A stretch of 37,098 nucleotides of DNA from Streptomyces longispororuber. Lineage in GTDB: Bacteria > Actinomycetota > Actinomycetes > Streptomycetales > Streptomycetaceae. The notes beneath the pieces are model-generated. The model was not told where the DNA came from. It did no database searches and saw nothing but the letters and a program-made list of their open reading frames with translations. Positions 30,321 through 37,098 of this stretch are shown here, in pieces. The stretch is from positions 1-37,098 of the forward strand of contig NZ_JAMOLN010000094.1 of assembly GCF_024448165.1 (NCBI RefSeq), read 5' to 3'. Every line of letters starts with the position of its first letter. Within the stretch, counting starts at the first letter, position 1. The position numbers and the translations under genes were made by a program.

Positions 30321-31004
30321 GTGGACCTTCAAAAGCGCACCCAGCAGCCCGCGCCCAGCGCCCCCGCCGCGGACCCCGCCGAGCTGCGCGCGTCCGACGC
30401 CGACCGCGACCGGGTCGCGGACATCCTGCGCGAGGCGCTCGCCGAGGGCCGGCTGGACGCGGAGGAGCACGCCGAGCGGATCGACGGGGTGTACCGCGCC
30501 AAGACCGTGGGTGAGCTGGAGCCGCTGGTCAGGGACCTGCCCGGCGCGCACGGCGCTCGCCCGACGGTCGCTCAGGGCCCGCCGCCGAACCAGCCGGCGC
30601 CCGGCACCATCCCGCCGCTGCCCGGCGAGAACCTGGTGGCGGTGTTCAGCTCCACGACCCGCAAGGGCCGCTGGCGCGTGGGCCGCCGCACGCACGCGTA
30701 CGCCGTGTTCGGCAACGTGGAGATCGATCTCAGCGAGGCGATCTTCGAGTACCCGCAGGTCTACATCAAGGCGGTCTCCGTCTTCGGCAACGTCGAGATC
30801 AGGGTCCCCGAGAACATCTCGCTGCGCGGCAGCGGCGGCGGCGTCCTCGGCAACTTCGAGGTGGACACGCTGGACGCGACGGAGCCCGAGGCCCCCGTCG
30901 TCTACGTCGACGGCGTCGCCGTCCTCGGCAACATCGAGGCGAAGCCCAAGCGCGGCCGGATCATCCGCGACCTCCACAAGCACCTGCGCAAGCACCTCGG
31001 CTGA
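30321..31004 (+). CDS. DUF1707 protein with LiaF-like C-terminal domain
   Basis: In this 227-residue protein the N-terminal ~60 residues, LRASDADRDRVADILREALAEGRLDAEEHAERIDGVYRAKTVGELEPLVRDLP, are a textbook DUF1707 (SHOCT-like) domain. After a Pro-rich linker, residues about 110-220 repeat the beta-strand pattern VFGNVEIDLSEA, VFGNVEIRVPENI, VLGNFEVDTLDA, VLGNIEAKPKRG, typical of the LiaF-like cell-wall-active antibiotics response domain. No membrane helix is present, unlike LiaF itself. The combination suggests a cytosolic or membrane-surface role in envelope stress, an inference from family. GTG 30321 is leaderless-like, with a palindrome over its promoter. Confidence 0.9.
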   Translation: MDLQKRTQQPAPSAPAADPAELRASDADRDRVADILREALAEGRLDAEEHAERIDGVYRAKTVGELEPLVRDLPGAHGARPTVAQGPPPNQPAPGTIPPLPGENLVAVFSSTTRKGRWRVGRRTHAYAVFGNVEIDLSEAIFEYPQVYIKAVSVFGNVEIRVPENISLRGSGGGVLGNFEVDTLDATEPEAPVVYVDGVAVLGNIEAKPKRGRIIRDLHKHLRKHLG

Positions 31005-31120
31005 ACGGCGCGCTCCGCGGCCGAACTCCCGTATGCGCCCGGGAACTTCCGTGCTTCGGAACTCAGTGCATAGGCGTCGACACAGCGGGTAGAGCTTGCT
31101 GCATCGTCTCTCGCTCGCGA

Positions 31121-31140
31121 AAGCCGTCGTAAGCCGTCGT
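31121..31140 (+). repeat. Exact 10-bp tandem duplication before wblI
   Basis: AAGCCGTCGT occurs twice head to tail, ending 2 nt before the GGAG of the wblI ribosome binding site. It lies within the leader and may affect translation or be a recent slippage product. Confidence 0.75.
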
Positions 31141-31152
31141 CAGGAGTAGACC

Positions 31153-31521
31153 GTGCTGCACCCGCCGCATCAGTCCCTGCAGGTAGCCGCCGTTCCGCAG
31201 CAGCGGGTGCCAGTAGGGGACAGGGATCAGGACGCGCCGTGGCACACGGAGGCCGTGTGCAGGCGTGATGAGGCCGGACTCTTCTTCGCCCCCTCCAAGG
31301 AGCCGACCGCCGCGCGCCTCGCCCGCGAGGCGGCCGCCAAGCGGGTCTGTGCCCGCTGCCCCGTGATGGTCGAGTGCCGCGAGCACGCGCTGCTCCAGCC
31401 GGAGCCGTACGGGGTGTGGGGCGGCCTGACCGCCGCCGAGCGCCGGGTCGTGCTGGCGCGCCGCAGGCGCCGCGAGGTCGAGCTGAAGAAGGCGGCGCGG
31501 GCGGTGGCCGCCGCCGGATAG
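31153..31521 (+). CDS. wblI: WhiB-like iron-sulfur transcription factor WblI
   Basis: The 122-residue protein has the four cluster Cys of the Wbl family (Cys36, Cys66, Cys69, Cys75; pattern C-x29-C-x2-C-x5-C), the GVWGG turn at 87-91 and a C-terminal basic segment RRRRREVELKKA for DNA. Wbl proteins bind a [4Fe-4S] cluster that responds to NO and oxygen, and work with the principal sigma factor. The name wblI rests on the position next to glpX, as remembered from S. coelicolor, and on the long N-terminus. GTG 31153 has GGAG 6 nt upstream. Two GGAACT repeats (31042-31047 and 31058-31063) lie in the probable promoter region. A terminator shared with glpX follows. Confidence 0.9.
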   Translation: MLHPPHQSLQVAAVPQQRVPVGDRDQDAPWHTEAVCRRDEAGLFFAPSKEPTAARLAREAAAKRVCARCPVMVECREHALLQPEPYGVWGGLTAAERRVVLARRRRREVELKKAARAVAAAG

Positions 31522-31539
31522 GTTCCCGCACCGGACGCA

Positions 31540-31576
31540 GTCGGGGGCGCCCCTCCGCACGAGGGGCGCCCCCGAC
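31540..31576. terminator. Bidirectional terminator between wblI and glpX
   Basis: A 16-bp perfect stem (31540-31555 with 31561-31576) with a 5-nt loop separates convergent genes. Confidence 0.92.
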
Positions 31577-31608
31577 CGCGTACCGGAAGGGCTACGCGGC
31601 GCGCCGGA

Positions 31609-32646
31609 TCACTTGGCGCGGTCGAAGTCGATCGCGCTGTACGCACGCAGCTTGCTCAGCCGGTGCTCCGAGTCGATCTGCCGGATCGTGCCCGACTTGG
31701 AGCGCATCACCAGGGACGACGTGACCGCCGTCTCGGGGCGGTAGCGCACGCCGCGGAGCAGCTCGCCGTCGGTGATGCCGGTGGCGACGAAGAACACGTT
31801 CTCCCCGGAGACCAGGTCGTTCGTGGAGAGCACCCGGTCCAGGTCGTGGCCGGCGTCGAGGGCCCGCCGGCGCTCCTCGTCGTCCTTGGGCCACAGCTTG
31901 CCCTGGATGACACCGCCCAGGCACTTGATCGCGCAGGCCGAGATGATGCCCTCGGGGGTGCCGCCGATGCCGAGCAGCAGGTCGACGCCGGAGTCCTCGC
32001 GGACCGCCAGGACCGAGCCCGCGACGTCGCCGTCGGAGATCAGCTTGATGCGGGCGCCGGTCTCCCGGACCTCCTTGATGATGCCCTCGTGGCGCGGCCG
32101 GTCGAGGATGACGACCGTGACGTCCTCGGGGGCGGCCTTCTTCGCCTTCGCGACCCGGCGGATGTTCACCGACACCGGCGCGTTGATGTCCACGTAGTCG
32201 GCGGCCTCGGGGCCGGCGACCAGCTTGTCCATGTAGAAGACGGCCGACGGGTCGAACATGGTGCCGCGGTCGGCGGCGGCGAGCACCGCGATCGCGTTCG
32301 GCATGCCCTTGGCGCACAGCGTCGTGCCGTCGATCGGGTCGACGGCGATGTCGCACTCGGCGCCCGTCCCGTCCCCGACCCGCTCCCCGTTGAAGAGCAT
32401 CGGGGCCTCGTCCTTCTCGCCCTCGCCGATGACGACGACACCGTTCATCGACACGGTCGAGACGAGGGCGCGCATGGCGCGGACGGCCGCGCCGTCCGCG
32501 CCGTTCTTGTCGCCGCGGCCGACCCAGCGGCCGGCGGCCATGGCCGCGGCTTCGGTGACCCGGACGAGCTCAAGGGCGAGGTTGCGGTCGGGGGCCTCGG
32601 AGGGAACCACGAGTTCGGACGGCAGCTGGTGATGATGCTCGGTCAT
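31609..32646 (-). CDS. glpX: Class II fructose-1,6-bisphosphatase GlpX
   Basis: The 345-residue gluconeogenic enzyme removes the 1-phosphate of fructose 1,6-bisphosphate. It shows the GlpX motifs: GDKNGADGAAVRAMR with metal-binding Asp, VVIGEGEKDEAPMLFNGE, the Li-sensitive phosphatase motif DIAVDPIDGTTLCAKGMPNAIAVLA, YMDKLVAG, and LLLGIGGTPEGIISACAIKCLGG with LWPKDDEERRRALDAGHDLDRVLSTNDLV. AAAGG lies 9 nt before ATG 32646. Actinobacteria depend on this class for growth on non-sugar carbon, which fits a nearby citric-acid-cycle pair of fumarases. Location is cytosolic. Confidence 0.96.
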   Translation of the reverse strand: MTEHHHQLPSELVVPSEAPDRNLALELVRVTEAAAMAAGRWVGRGDKNGADGAAVRAMRALVSTVSMNGVVVIGEGEKDEAPMLFNGERVGDGTGAECDIAVDPIDGTTLCAKGMPNAIAVLAAADRGTMFDPSAVFYMDKLVAGPEAADYVDINAPVSVNIRRVAKAKKAAPEDVTVVILDRPRHEGIIKEVRETGARIKLISDGDVAGSVLAVREDSGVDLLLGIGGTPEGIISACAIKCLGGVIQGKLWPKDDEERRRALDAGHDLDRVLSTNDLVSGENVFFVATGITDGELLRGVRYRPETAVTSSLVMRSKSGTIRQIDSEHRLSKLRAYSAIDFDRAK

Positions 32647-32894
32647 CGAGACGCACCTTTCTGTTCCGGCGTTCCACCGGGATACGACAAATAAGGAGGG
32701 GCGCCCGAAGGGCTTCGTTGGAAGGGCGGTGGTGGGCTACGGGCGGGCGGATGAGGGTGGGTATGGGAGGACTCTATCGCCAGTCCGACAATCTGAGCAG
32801 ACTGCCCCACGGATGAGCGGTCCCGTTCATGACAGGTTGTTCCCTTTCCGGACCTCCTGGCAGAGATCATCCGGCGACCTGCGACGATGGGCGC

Positions 32895-33431
32895 GTGGCA
32901 GCAAGCAAAGGCAAGAAGACGGTGGGCAGTCTCGTTCTGTCCCTGGGTGTCTGCGTCGTGGCGGCGGGCGTGATCTACGTGTTCGTCCCGCACGACGACT
33001 CCAAGGAGCCGACGGTCAAGCGCGTCGACTACACGATCGAGCTGCTGACGGCCCGCCGCGCGGCCTCGTACCCGGTGGCCGCCCCCGAGGGCCTCGCGAA
33101 GTCCTGGAAGCCGACCTCCGTGCGCTACCGGGGCGAGGCGAACGAGGCGTGGCACCTCGGCTTCCTCGACCCCGACGGCCAGTACGTGGCGGTCGAGCAG
33201 TCGACCGACAAGCCGTCCCGGTTCATCGACGACGCCAGTCAGGGCGCCGAGGAGACGAGCCGCACGCAGCGGATCGGCGGCGAGACCTGGCAGCGGTACA
33301 AGGGCGAGAAGTACGACGCCCTGGTACTGAAGGGGAACGGGTCCACGACCGTCGTCACCGGCACCGCCGACTTCGACGGGCTGACGAAGATGGCGCAGTC
33401 GCTGCGGATGAAGAAGGGCGAGGCCGCGTAG
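32895..33431 (+). CDS. DUF4245 membrane-anchored protein
   Basis: The 178-residue protein starts with a short basic stretch and one membrane helix (TVGSLVLSLGVCVVAAGVIYVFVP, about 9-32), followed by an external domain of about 145 residues: RRAASYPVAAPEGLAKSWKPTSVRYRGEANEAWHLGFLDPDGQYVAVEQSTD ... GETWQRYKGEKYDALVLKGNGSTTVVTGTADFDGLTKMAQSLR. This is DUF4245, widespread in actinobacteria and usually beside glpX or fumarase genes; function unknown. GTG 32895 is chosen because the helix should start near the N-terminus; it lacks a ribosome binding site but GACGAT ends 6 nt upstream, a weak leaderless-type signal. Confidence 0.88.
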   Translation: MAASKGKKTVGSLVLSLGVCVVAAGVIYVFVPHDDSKEPTVKRVDYTIELLTARRAASYPVAAPEGLAKSWKPTSVRYRGEANEAWHLGFLDPDGQYVAVEQSTDKPSRFIDDASQGAEETSRTQRIGGETWQRYKGEKYDALVLKGNGSTTVVTGTADFDGLTKMAQSLRMKKGEAA

Positions 33432-33443
33432 GTCTCCCTCCCG

Positions 33444-33490
33444 GCATACGTGAAGGGCCCCGGCATGATGCCGGGGCCCTTCACGTATGC
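33444..33490. terminator. Terminator after the DUF4245 gene
   Basis: A near-complete palindrome pairs 33444-33466 with 33468-33490 (23 bp perfect). In RNA a few central pairs open to give the loop. Confidence 0.92.
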
Positions 33491-33503
33491 GCTGCGGTGG
33501 AAC

Positions 33504-33555
33504 TGGCTCAGACCGTGGTGATGACCTGGTCGAGCTCCAGGCGCGGGCTGCGCGG
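33504..33555 (-). pseudogene. Duplicated 3' end of the nitroreductase gene
   Basis: These 52 bases repeat 33630-33681 with one mismatch (33537 versus 33663). They encode the last residues RSPRLELDQVITTV and the stop codon on the minus strand, but no gene leads into them. It is a detached copy of the end of the adjacent gene. Confidence 0.85.
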
Positions 33556-33579
33556 ACTGCTTTCTCCCGGGGGTAACCC

Positions 33580-33612
33580 CCGGACCCCCGGCCGGTGTGG
33601 CCGGGGGTCCGG
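33580..33612. terminator. Terminator-like hairpin after the nitroreductase gene
   Basis: A perfect 14-bp stem pairs 33580-33593 with 33599-33612, closing a 5-nt loop. It lies 21 bp past the stop of the nitroreductase gene on the minus strand and between the two copies of the 52-bp repeat. Confidence 0.75.
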
Positions 33613-33633
33613 TGTGCCCGTGGTGCGGGTGGC

Positions 33634-34224
33634 TCAGACCGTGGTGATGACCTGGTCGAGCTCGAGGCGCGGGCTGCGCGGGAACCAGGCGTCCTCGCCC
33701 GGCTTGCCGATGTTGATGACCATCAGCGGGGTGTGGTCGTCGTCCAGGAACTCCTTCTGGACGCCGGCGAAGTCGAGGCCGGTCATCGGGCCGGCGGCCA
33801 GGCCGGCGGCGCGCACGCCGATGATGAAGTAGGCGGCCTGCAGCGTCGCGTTCAGCGCGGCGGCACCCTCGCGGACCGGGCGCTCCGAGAAGAAGGCGTC
33901 CTTGGCGGCCGGGAAGTGCGGGAAGAGCTGCGGGAGCTCCTCGTGGAACTCGTTGTCCGCGGAGAGGATCGCGACCAGCGGGGCGGCGGCGGTCTTCGGC
34001 TGGTTGCCCTCGGCCATGTGCTGCACGAGGCGCTCGCGGGCCTCGGCGGAGCGGACCAGGGTGATGCGCAGCGGCGACTGGTTGAAGGCGGTGGGACCGT
34101 ACTTGACCAGGTCGTAGATCGCCTGCACCTGCTCGTCGGTCACCGGCTCGTCGGTGAAGGTGTTCGCGGTGCGGGCCTCACGGAAGAGCAGGTCCTGGGC
34201 GGCGGGGTCAAGCACGAGGGACAT
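33634..34224 (-). CDS. RutE/HadB-like nitroreductase family protein
   Basis: The 196-residue FMN-dependent oxidoreductase matches the malonic-semialdehyde-reductase (RutE) branch of the nitroreductase family. It has LFREARTANTFTDEPVTDEQVQAIYDLVKYGPTAFNQSPLRITLVRS at the start, with the Arg and Ser/Asn that contact FMN phosphate. LNATLQAAYFIIGVRAAGLAAGPMTGLDFAGVQKEFL in the middle and MVINIGKPGEDAWFPRSPRLELDQVITTV at the end complete the match. RutE reduces 3-oxopropionate in pyrimidine breakdown, but no other rut gene is near, so the role may be general aldehyde or quinone reduction. AAAGG lies 7 nt before ATG 34224. Its last 52 bases are repeated just downstream. Confidence 0.92.
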   Translation of the reverse strand: MSLVLDPAAQDLLFREARTANTFTDEPVTDEQVQAIYDLVKYGPTAFNQSPLRITLVRSAEARERLVQHMAEGNQPKTAAAPLVAILSADNEFHEELPQLFPHFPAAKDAFFSERPVREGAAALNATLQAAYFIIGVRAAGLAAGPMTGLDFAGVQKEFLDDDHTPLMVINIGKPGEDAWFPRSPRLELDQVITTV

Positions 34225-34368
34225 CGATCAACCTTTTCGGGACGAACGTGACGGCCGTGGTGATCCGATCCGTCCGGATCAGCCGTTGTCCACGACACTA
34301 CGCCCATGAGGTTCAACTTTCAACAAAACCCCTCGTGACCCTGTTCACAGGCCCTCGCCGGGCGCCGC

Positions 34369-34632
34369 CTACTCCTCGTCGGCGTCCCCCGCACCGCCCG
34401 CGTCGCCCTCGTCGGCGCCGTCCGCCCCGTCCTGGGCGAGCGCCGCGTCCAGGCGGGCGCGGGCGCCGTCCAGCCAGCGGCGGCACACCTTCGCCAGCTC
34501 CTCGCCGCGCTCCCACAGCGCGAGCGACTCCTCCAGCGACGTGCCGCCGGTCTCCAGCCGCCGGACGACATCGATCAGTTCGTCCCGCGCCTGCTCGTAA
34601 CCGAGGGCCTCGTCGGCCGTCTTCGTGGTCAT
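34369..34632 (-). CDS. xseB: Exodeoxyribonuclease VII small subunit
   Basis: The 87-residue protein contains YEQARDELIDVVRRLETGGTSLEESLALWERGEELAKVCRRWLDGARARLDAAL, the two-helix hairpin of XseB, followed by an acidic Asp/Gly/Ala tail. Several XseB chains bind each XseA and are needed for processive degradation of single-stranded DNA from both ends into oligonucleotides. It follows xseA by 14 nt in one operon. Confidence 0.95.
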   Translation of the reverse strand: MTTKTADEALGYEQARDELIDVVRRLETGGTSLEESLALWERGEELAKVCRRWLDGARARLDAALAQDGADGADEGDAGGAGDADEE

Positions 34633-34646
34633 GCTGCTGTCCGTCC

Positions 34647-35894
34647 TCACGCTTCTGCTTCGGTGACGTCCGCTTCGGCGACGTCCGTTTCTGAGACTTC
34701 TACGGTGAACCGGCCCTCGGCGACCCGCGCCCGCAACCGCTCGCCCGGCGCCAGGTCCGCCGGGTCGCGCACCACGTGCCCGTCCGCCTTCTGCAGCACC
34801 GCGTACCCGCGCTTGAGCGTGGCCGCGGGGGAGAGGGCGACCACGCGCGCGTGCGTGTGCGTCAGCTCCGAGTCGGCGCGGTCCAGCAGATGGCCGAGGG
34901 TGCGCCGGCTGCGCTCGGTCAGCGCGGCGACCTGCTGCTCGCGCTCGTCGACCATGCGGTGCGGATCCTCTATCGACGGGCGGGCGAGCGCGGCGGCCAG
35001 CCCCCGCTCCTCCCGGTCGATGAACGCCTCCACGCTGCGCCGGGCCCGGTCGCGCAGCCACCGCACCCGCTCGTACTCCTCCCCGACGTCCGGCACCACC
35101 TTCTTCGCGGCGTCGGTCGGGGTGGAGGCCCGCAGGTCGGCGACGTGGTCGAGCAGCGGATTGTCCGGCTCGTGTCCGATCGCGGAGACGACCGGCGTAC
35201 GGCAGGCGGCCACCGCCCGCACCAGCTGCTCGTCGGAGAACGGCAGCAGGTCCTCCACGCTGCCGCCGCCGCGCGCCACGACGATCACGTCGACCTCGTC
35301 CATCGCGTCCAGCTCCTTGACCGCCTGGACGACCTGCGGCACGGCGTGCACGCCCTGCACCGGTACGTTGCGCACCTCGAAGCGGACGGCGGGCCACCGG
35401 TGCCGCGCGTTCTCCAGGACGTCCCGCTCGGCGGCCGAGGCGCGGCCGCAGACCAGGCCGATGAGCTGCGGCAGGAAGGGCAGCGGCTTCTTGCGGTCGG
35501 CGGCGAACAGGCCCTCAGCGGCCAGCGACTTCTTCAACTGCTCCAGGCGCGCGAGGAGTTCGCCCACGCCGACCGGCCGGATCTCGGCGGCCCGCAGCGA
35601 GAGCTGGCCGCGCGGCGCGTACCACTCCGGCTTCGCGTGCACGACGACGCGGGAACCCTCCCGGACGACGTCCGCCACCGCGTCGAACACCTGGCGGTAG
35701 CAGGTGACCGAGACCGAGATGTCGTACGACGGGTCGCGCAGCGTCAGGAACACGACGCCGGCGCCGGGTCTGCGGGACAACTGCGTGATCTGCCCCTCGA
35801 CCCACACGGCGCCGAGCCGGTCGATCCATCCGCCGATGAGCCGGGAGACCTCGCCCACGGGGAGCGGGGTGTCGGGGGACGTGTTGGCAGCCAT
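34647..35894 (-). CDS. xseA: Exodeoxyribonuclease VII large subunit
   Basis: The 415-residue protein carries the N-terminal OB fold (VSRLIGGWIDRLGAVWVEGQITQLSRRPGAGVVFLTLRDPSYDISVSVTCYRQVFD) and the catalytic domain FLPQLIGLVCGRASAAERDVLENARHRWPAVRFEVRNVPVQG ... DVIVVARGGGSVEDLLPFSDEQLVRAVAACRTPVVSAIGHEPDNPLLDHVADLRASTPTDAAK. A long coiled coil and the C-terminal LSPAATLKRGYAVLQKADG follow. In DNA repair it trims single strands. ATG 35894 has no ribosome binding site; TACGCT ends 6 nt before it, so a leaderless mRNA is likely. It diverges from the surface-protein gene at 36011. Confidence 0.96.
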   Translation of the reverse strand: MAANTSPDTPLPVGEVSRLIGGWIDRLGAVWVEGQITQLSRRPGAGVVFLTLRDPSYDISVSVTCYRQVFDAVADVVREGSRVVVHAKPEWYAPRGQLSLRAAEIRPVGVGELLARLEQLKKSLAAEGLFAADRKKPLPFLPQLIGLVCGRASAAERDVLENARHRWPAVRFEVRNVPVQGVHAVPQVVQAVKELDAMDEVDVIVVARGGGSVEDLLPFSDEQLVRAVAACRTPVVSAIGHEPDNPLLDHVADLRASTPTDAAKKVVPDVGEEYERVRWLRDRARRSVEAFIDREERGLAAALARPSIEDPHRMVDEREQQVAALTERSRRTLGHLLDRADSELTHTHARVVALSPAATLKRGYAVLQKADGHVVRDPADLAPGERLRARVAEGRFTVEVSETDVAEADVTEAEA

Positions 35895-35900
35895 GCCGCG

Positions 35901-35906
35901 AGCGTA
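35901..35906 (-). promoter_or_regulatory. -10 box of leaderless xseA transcript
   Basis: TACGCT on the minus strand ends 6 nt before ATG 35894, with no Shine-Dalgarno sequence. The hexamer is identical to that of the DUF1707 gene at 30309. Confidence 0.6.
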
Positions 35907-35998
35907 GCGGCCGGGACCGACAGTGCCGCGCATACGACTATCGGGTTGTCCTCGGTGGAGGTGCGGTGTGGTGAGATCGGGGGCGGGACCAGGGTTTT

Positions 35999-36004
35999 TA
36001 GCGT
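35999..36004 (+). promoter_or_regulatory. -10 box of leaderless anchor-A gene
   Basis: TAGCGT ends 6 nt before ATG 36011, preceded by a T-run (35995-35999), and no ribosome binding site is seen. Confidence 0.5.
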
Positions 36005-36010
36005 CCTTGT

Positions 36011-37098
36011 ATGAAGCGCATGACGAGAACGACCGAGCTGGCCGCGGGCACCGCCTGCGCGGCGGCCCTCACCCTGCTCGTGCCCGGCATCGCGGGCGCC
36101 CGGGCGCCCGCCGCGATCGGCAACCCCGTCGCGGGCAACAACGGCTTCGGCGTGGTCACCGAGGAGGACGCCACACTGGGCAGCACCGAGTCCGAGGGCC
36201 CCGTGGCCGTCGGCGGCGACCTCCGCTTCGGCGACGGCTACAACGTCGCCCTCAACCACACCGGCAGCTACACCGCCCCCGGTGACGCGCAGCCCACCTC
36301 GCTCCTGGTCGGCGGCCGCGTCGACTACGCGGGCAGCAGCCCCTCCGGCGTCCTGCGCGTGCTGCGGAACTCGTACGTGAAGATCGGCGACATGACCGGC
36401 GGGCAGGTGCTCAATCAGGACCAGAACGGCGCCGCCGCCAACACCCACGTCGACACCACGGGATCCGCCTACGACGCGACGCCGCGCCTCGAACTCACCA
36501 CCACCGAGCCCGCCGCGTCGGTCGGCCAGTCCGGCCTGATGGACTTCCCGGCCCTGTTCACGACCTACCGCGATCGCTCCACCACGATGGACGGCTGCGC
36601 GAACAACGTCGTCCTGCGCGACGGCAACGGCGTGCCCCTGCCCGACCAGGACAGCGTGCCCGCCGGGGCCAACGTCAGGATCACGCTCACCGAGGGCGTC
36701 ACCAACGTCCTGCACATCACCGGCGCCAACCTCAACAACATCGCCAACCTGACGTTCACGAACCCGCCCACCGCGTCGACACCGCTGCTGATCGACGTGG
36801 ACACCACGGCGGAGGGCGGCGACTACACCTGGCACACGCCCACGCTCGCCGGAGCGGGCGGCGCCGCCGCGCCCTACATGCTCTGGAACTTCCCCGACGC
36901 CACGACCATCACCATCGCCGACGGCGACACGATCGAGGGGACCCTCTACGCCCCACGGGCCGACGTCACCGACCTCGACGCGTCGAACATCGAGGGCGAC
37001 GTCATCGTGAAGTCCCTGGTCGCCGGGCCGCTCGCGGCGGACGGGCACACGGACGTGAACGCGGGGGAGATCCACTACTTCCCGTTCGCGGCGGACCT
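36011..37098 (+). CDS. Choice-of-anchor A family surface protein (3' end outside window)
   Basis: The frame is open from ATG 36011 to the window edge, at least 362 residues, so the C-terminus is missing. It begins with a signal peptide (MKRMTRTTELAAGTACAAALTLLVPGIAGARAPA). A choice-of-anchor A domain follows: GNPVAGNNGFGVVTEEDATLGSTESEGPVAVGGDLRFGDGYNVALNHTGSY ... SLLVGGRVDYAG at the front and NFPDATTITIADGDTIEGTLYAPRADVTDLDASNIEGDVIVKSLVAG at the back. This extracellular beta-rich domain is named for being joined to different C-terminal anchors (LPXTG, PEP-CTERM and others). Here the anchor lies beyond the window. Its role is probably adhesion or wall surface structure; the ligand is unknown. 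Confidence 0.88.
   Translation, partial: MKRMTRTTELAAGTACAAALTLLVPGIAGARAPAAIGNPVAGNNGFGVVTEEDATLGSTESEGPVAVGGDLRFGDGYNVALNHTGSYTAPGDAQPTSLLVGGRVDYAGSSPSGVLRVLRNSYVKIGDMTGGQVLNQDQNGAAANTHVDTTGSAYDATPRLELTTTEPAASVGQSGLMDFPALFTTYRDRSTTMDGCANNVVLRDGNGVPLPDQDSVPAGANVRITLTEGVTNVLHITGANLNNIANLTFTNPPTASTPLLIDVDTTAEGGDYTWHTPTLAGAGGAAAPYMLWNFPDATTITIADGDTIEGTLYAPRADVTDLDASNIEGDVIVKSLVAGPLAADGHTDVNAGEIHYFPFAAD

Overview
The window is chromosomal DNA of a Streptomyces or a very close relative. The evidence is very high GC with G/C-dominated third codon positions, frequent GTG starts, a WhiB-like protein (WblI type), the ahpC-ahpD/oxyR cluster with mycobacterial-type AhpC/AhpD, a SpoIIE phosphatase fused to an RsbW-like kinase domain, and paired roadblock proteins. 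From memory the gene order resembles the S. coelicolor SCO50xx core region; no alignment was run. I found no tRNA, rRNA, CRISPR array, phage or insertion sequence.

Layout. 1-2.1 kb: DinB-like protein (-), methyltransferase (+), HxlR regulator (+). 2.1-2.6 kb: no protein gene, but a 6C-type small RNA with its own terminator. 2.6-7.3 kb: MgrA-type aldo/keto reductase (-), cis-isoprenyl transferase (+), a PIN-PhoH (PhoH2) protein behind a strongly structured 300-nt leader, and a secreted lytic transglycosylase with a long leader. 7.4-11 kb: AI-2E-family membrane protein, then ahpD and ahpC (-) diverging from oxyR (+). 11.2-13.1 kb: a three-gene set (DUF4388-like plus two roadblock-type proteins) without a GTPase. 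13.2-16.8 kb (-): padR-ABC ATPase-FtsX-like permease operon with 4-bp overlaps and 13-bp iterons at its promoter. 16.9-18.2 kb: a Streptomyces-type long inverted repeat, a ribbon-helix-helix protein and an SPFH protein. 18.4-22.2 kb: class A penicillin-binding protein converging on a catalase. 22.3-22.95 kb: gene debris (M20 peptidase and an unknown gene). 23-26.5 kb (-): GAF/PP2C/HATPase signalling protein, methyltransferase, DUF402 protein. 26.6-30.2 kb: class II fumarase and class I Fe-S fumarase flanking a VOC protein. 30.3-37.1 kb: DUF1707 protein, wblI converging on glpX, DUF4245 protein, RutE-like nitroreductase with a duplicated 3' end, xseA-xseB, and the 5' part of a choice-of-anchor A surface protein that runs off the window.

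Themes. Much of the window serves oxidative and redox balance (OxyR, AhpCD, catalase, both fumarase types, HxlR, nitroreductase, WblI) and envelope construction (isoprenyl transferase, transglycosylase, PBP, LiaF-like protein, SPFH). The least explained elements are the hairpin array and overlapping short ORF ahead of phoH2, the orphan roadblock trio, the SPFH/RHH coupled pair, the PadR iterons, and several perfect palindromes lying on promoters. At least six genes look leaderless, with a TANNNT box 6-7 nt before the start codon and no ribosome binding site.
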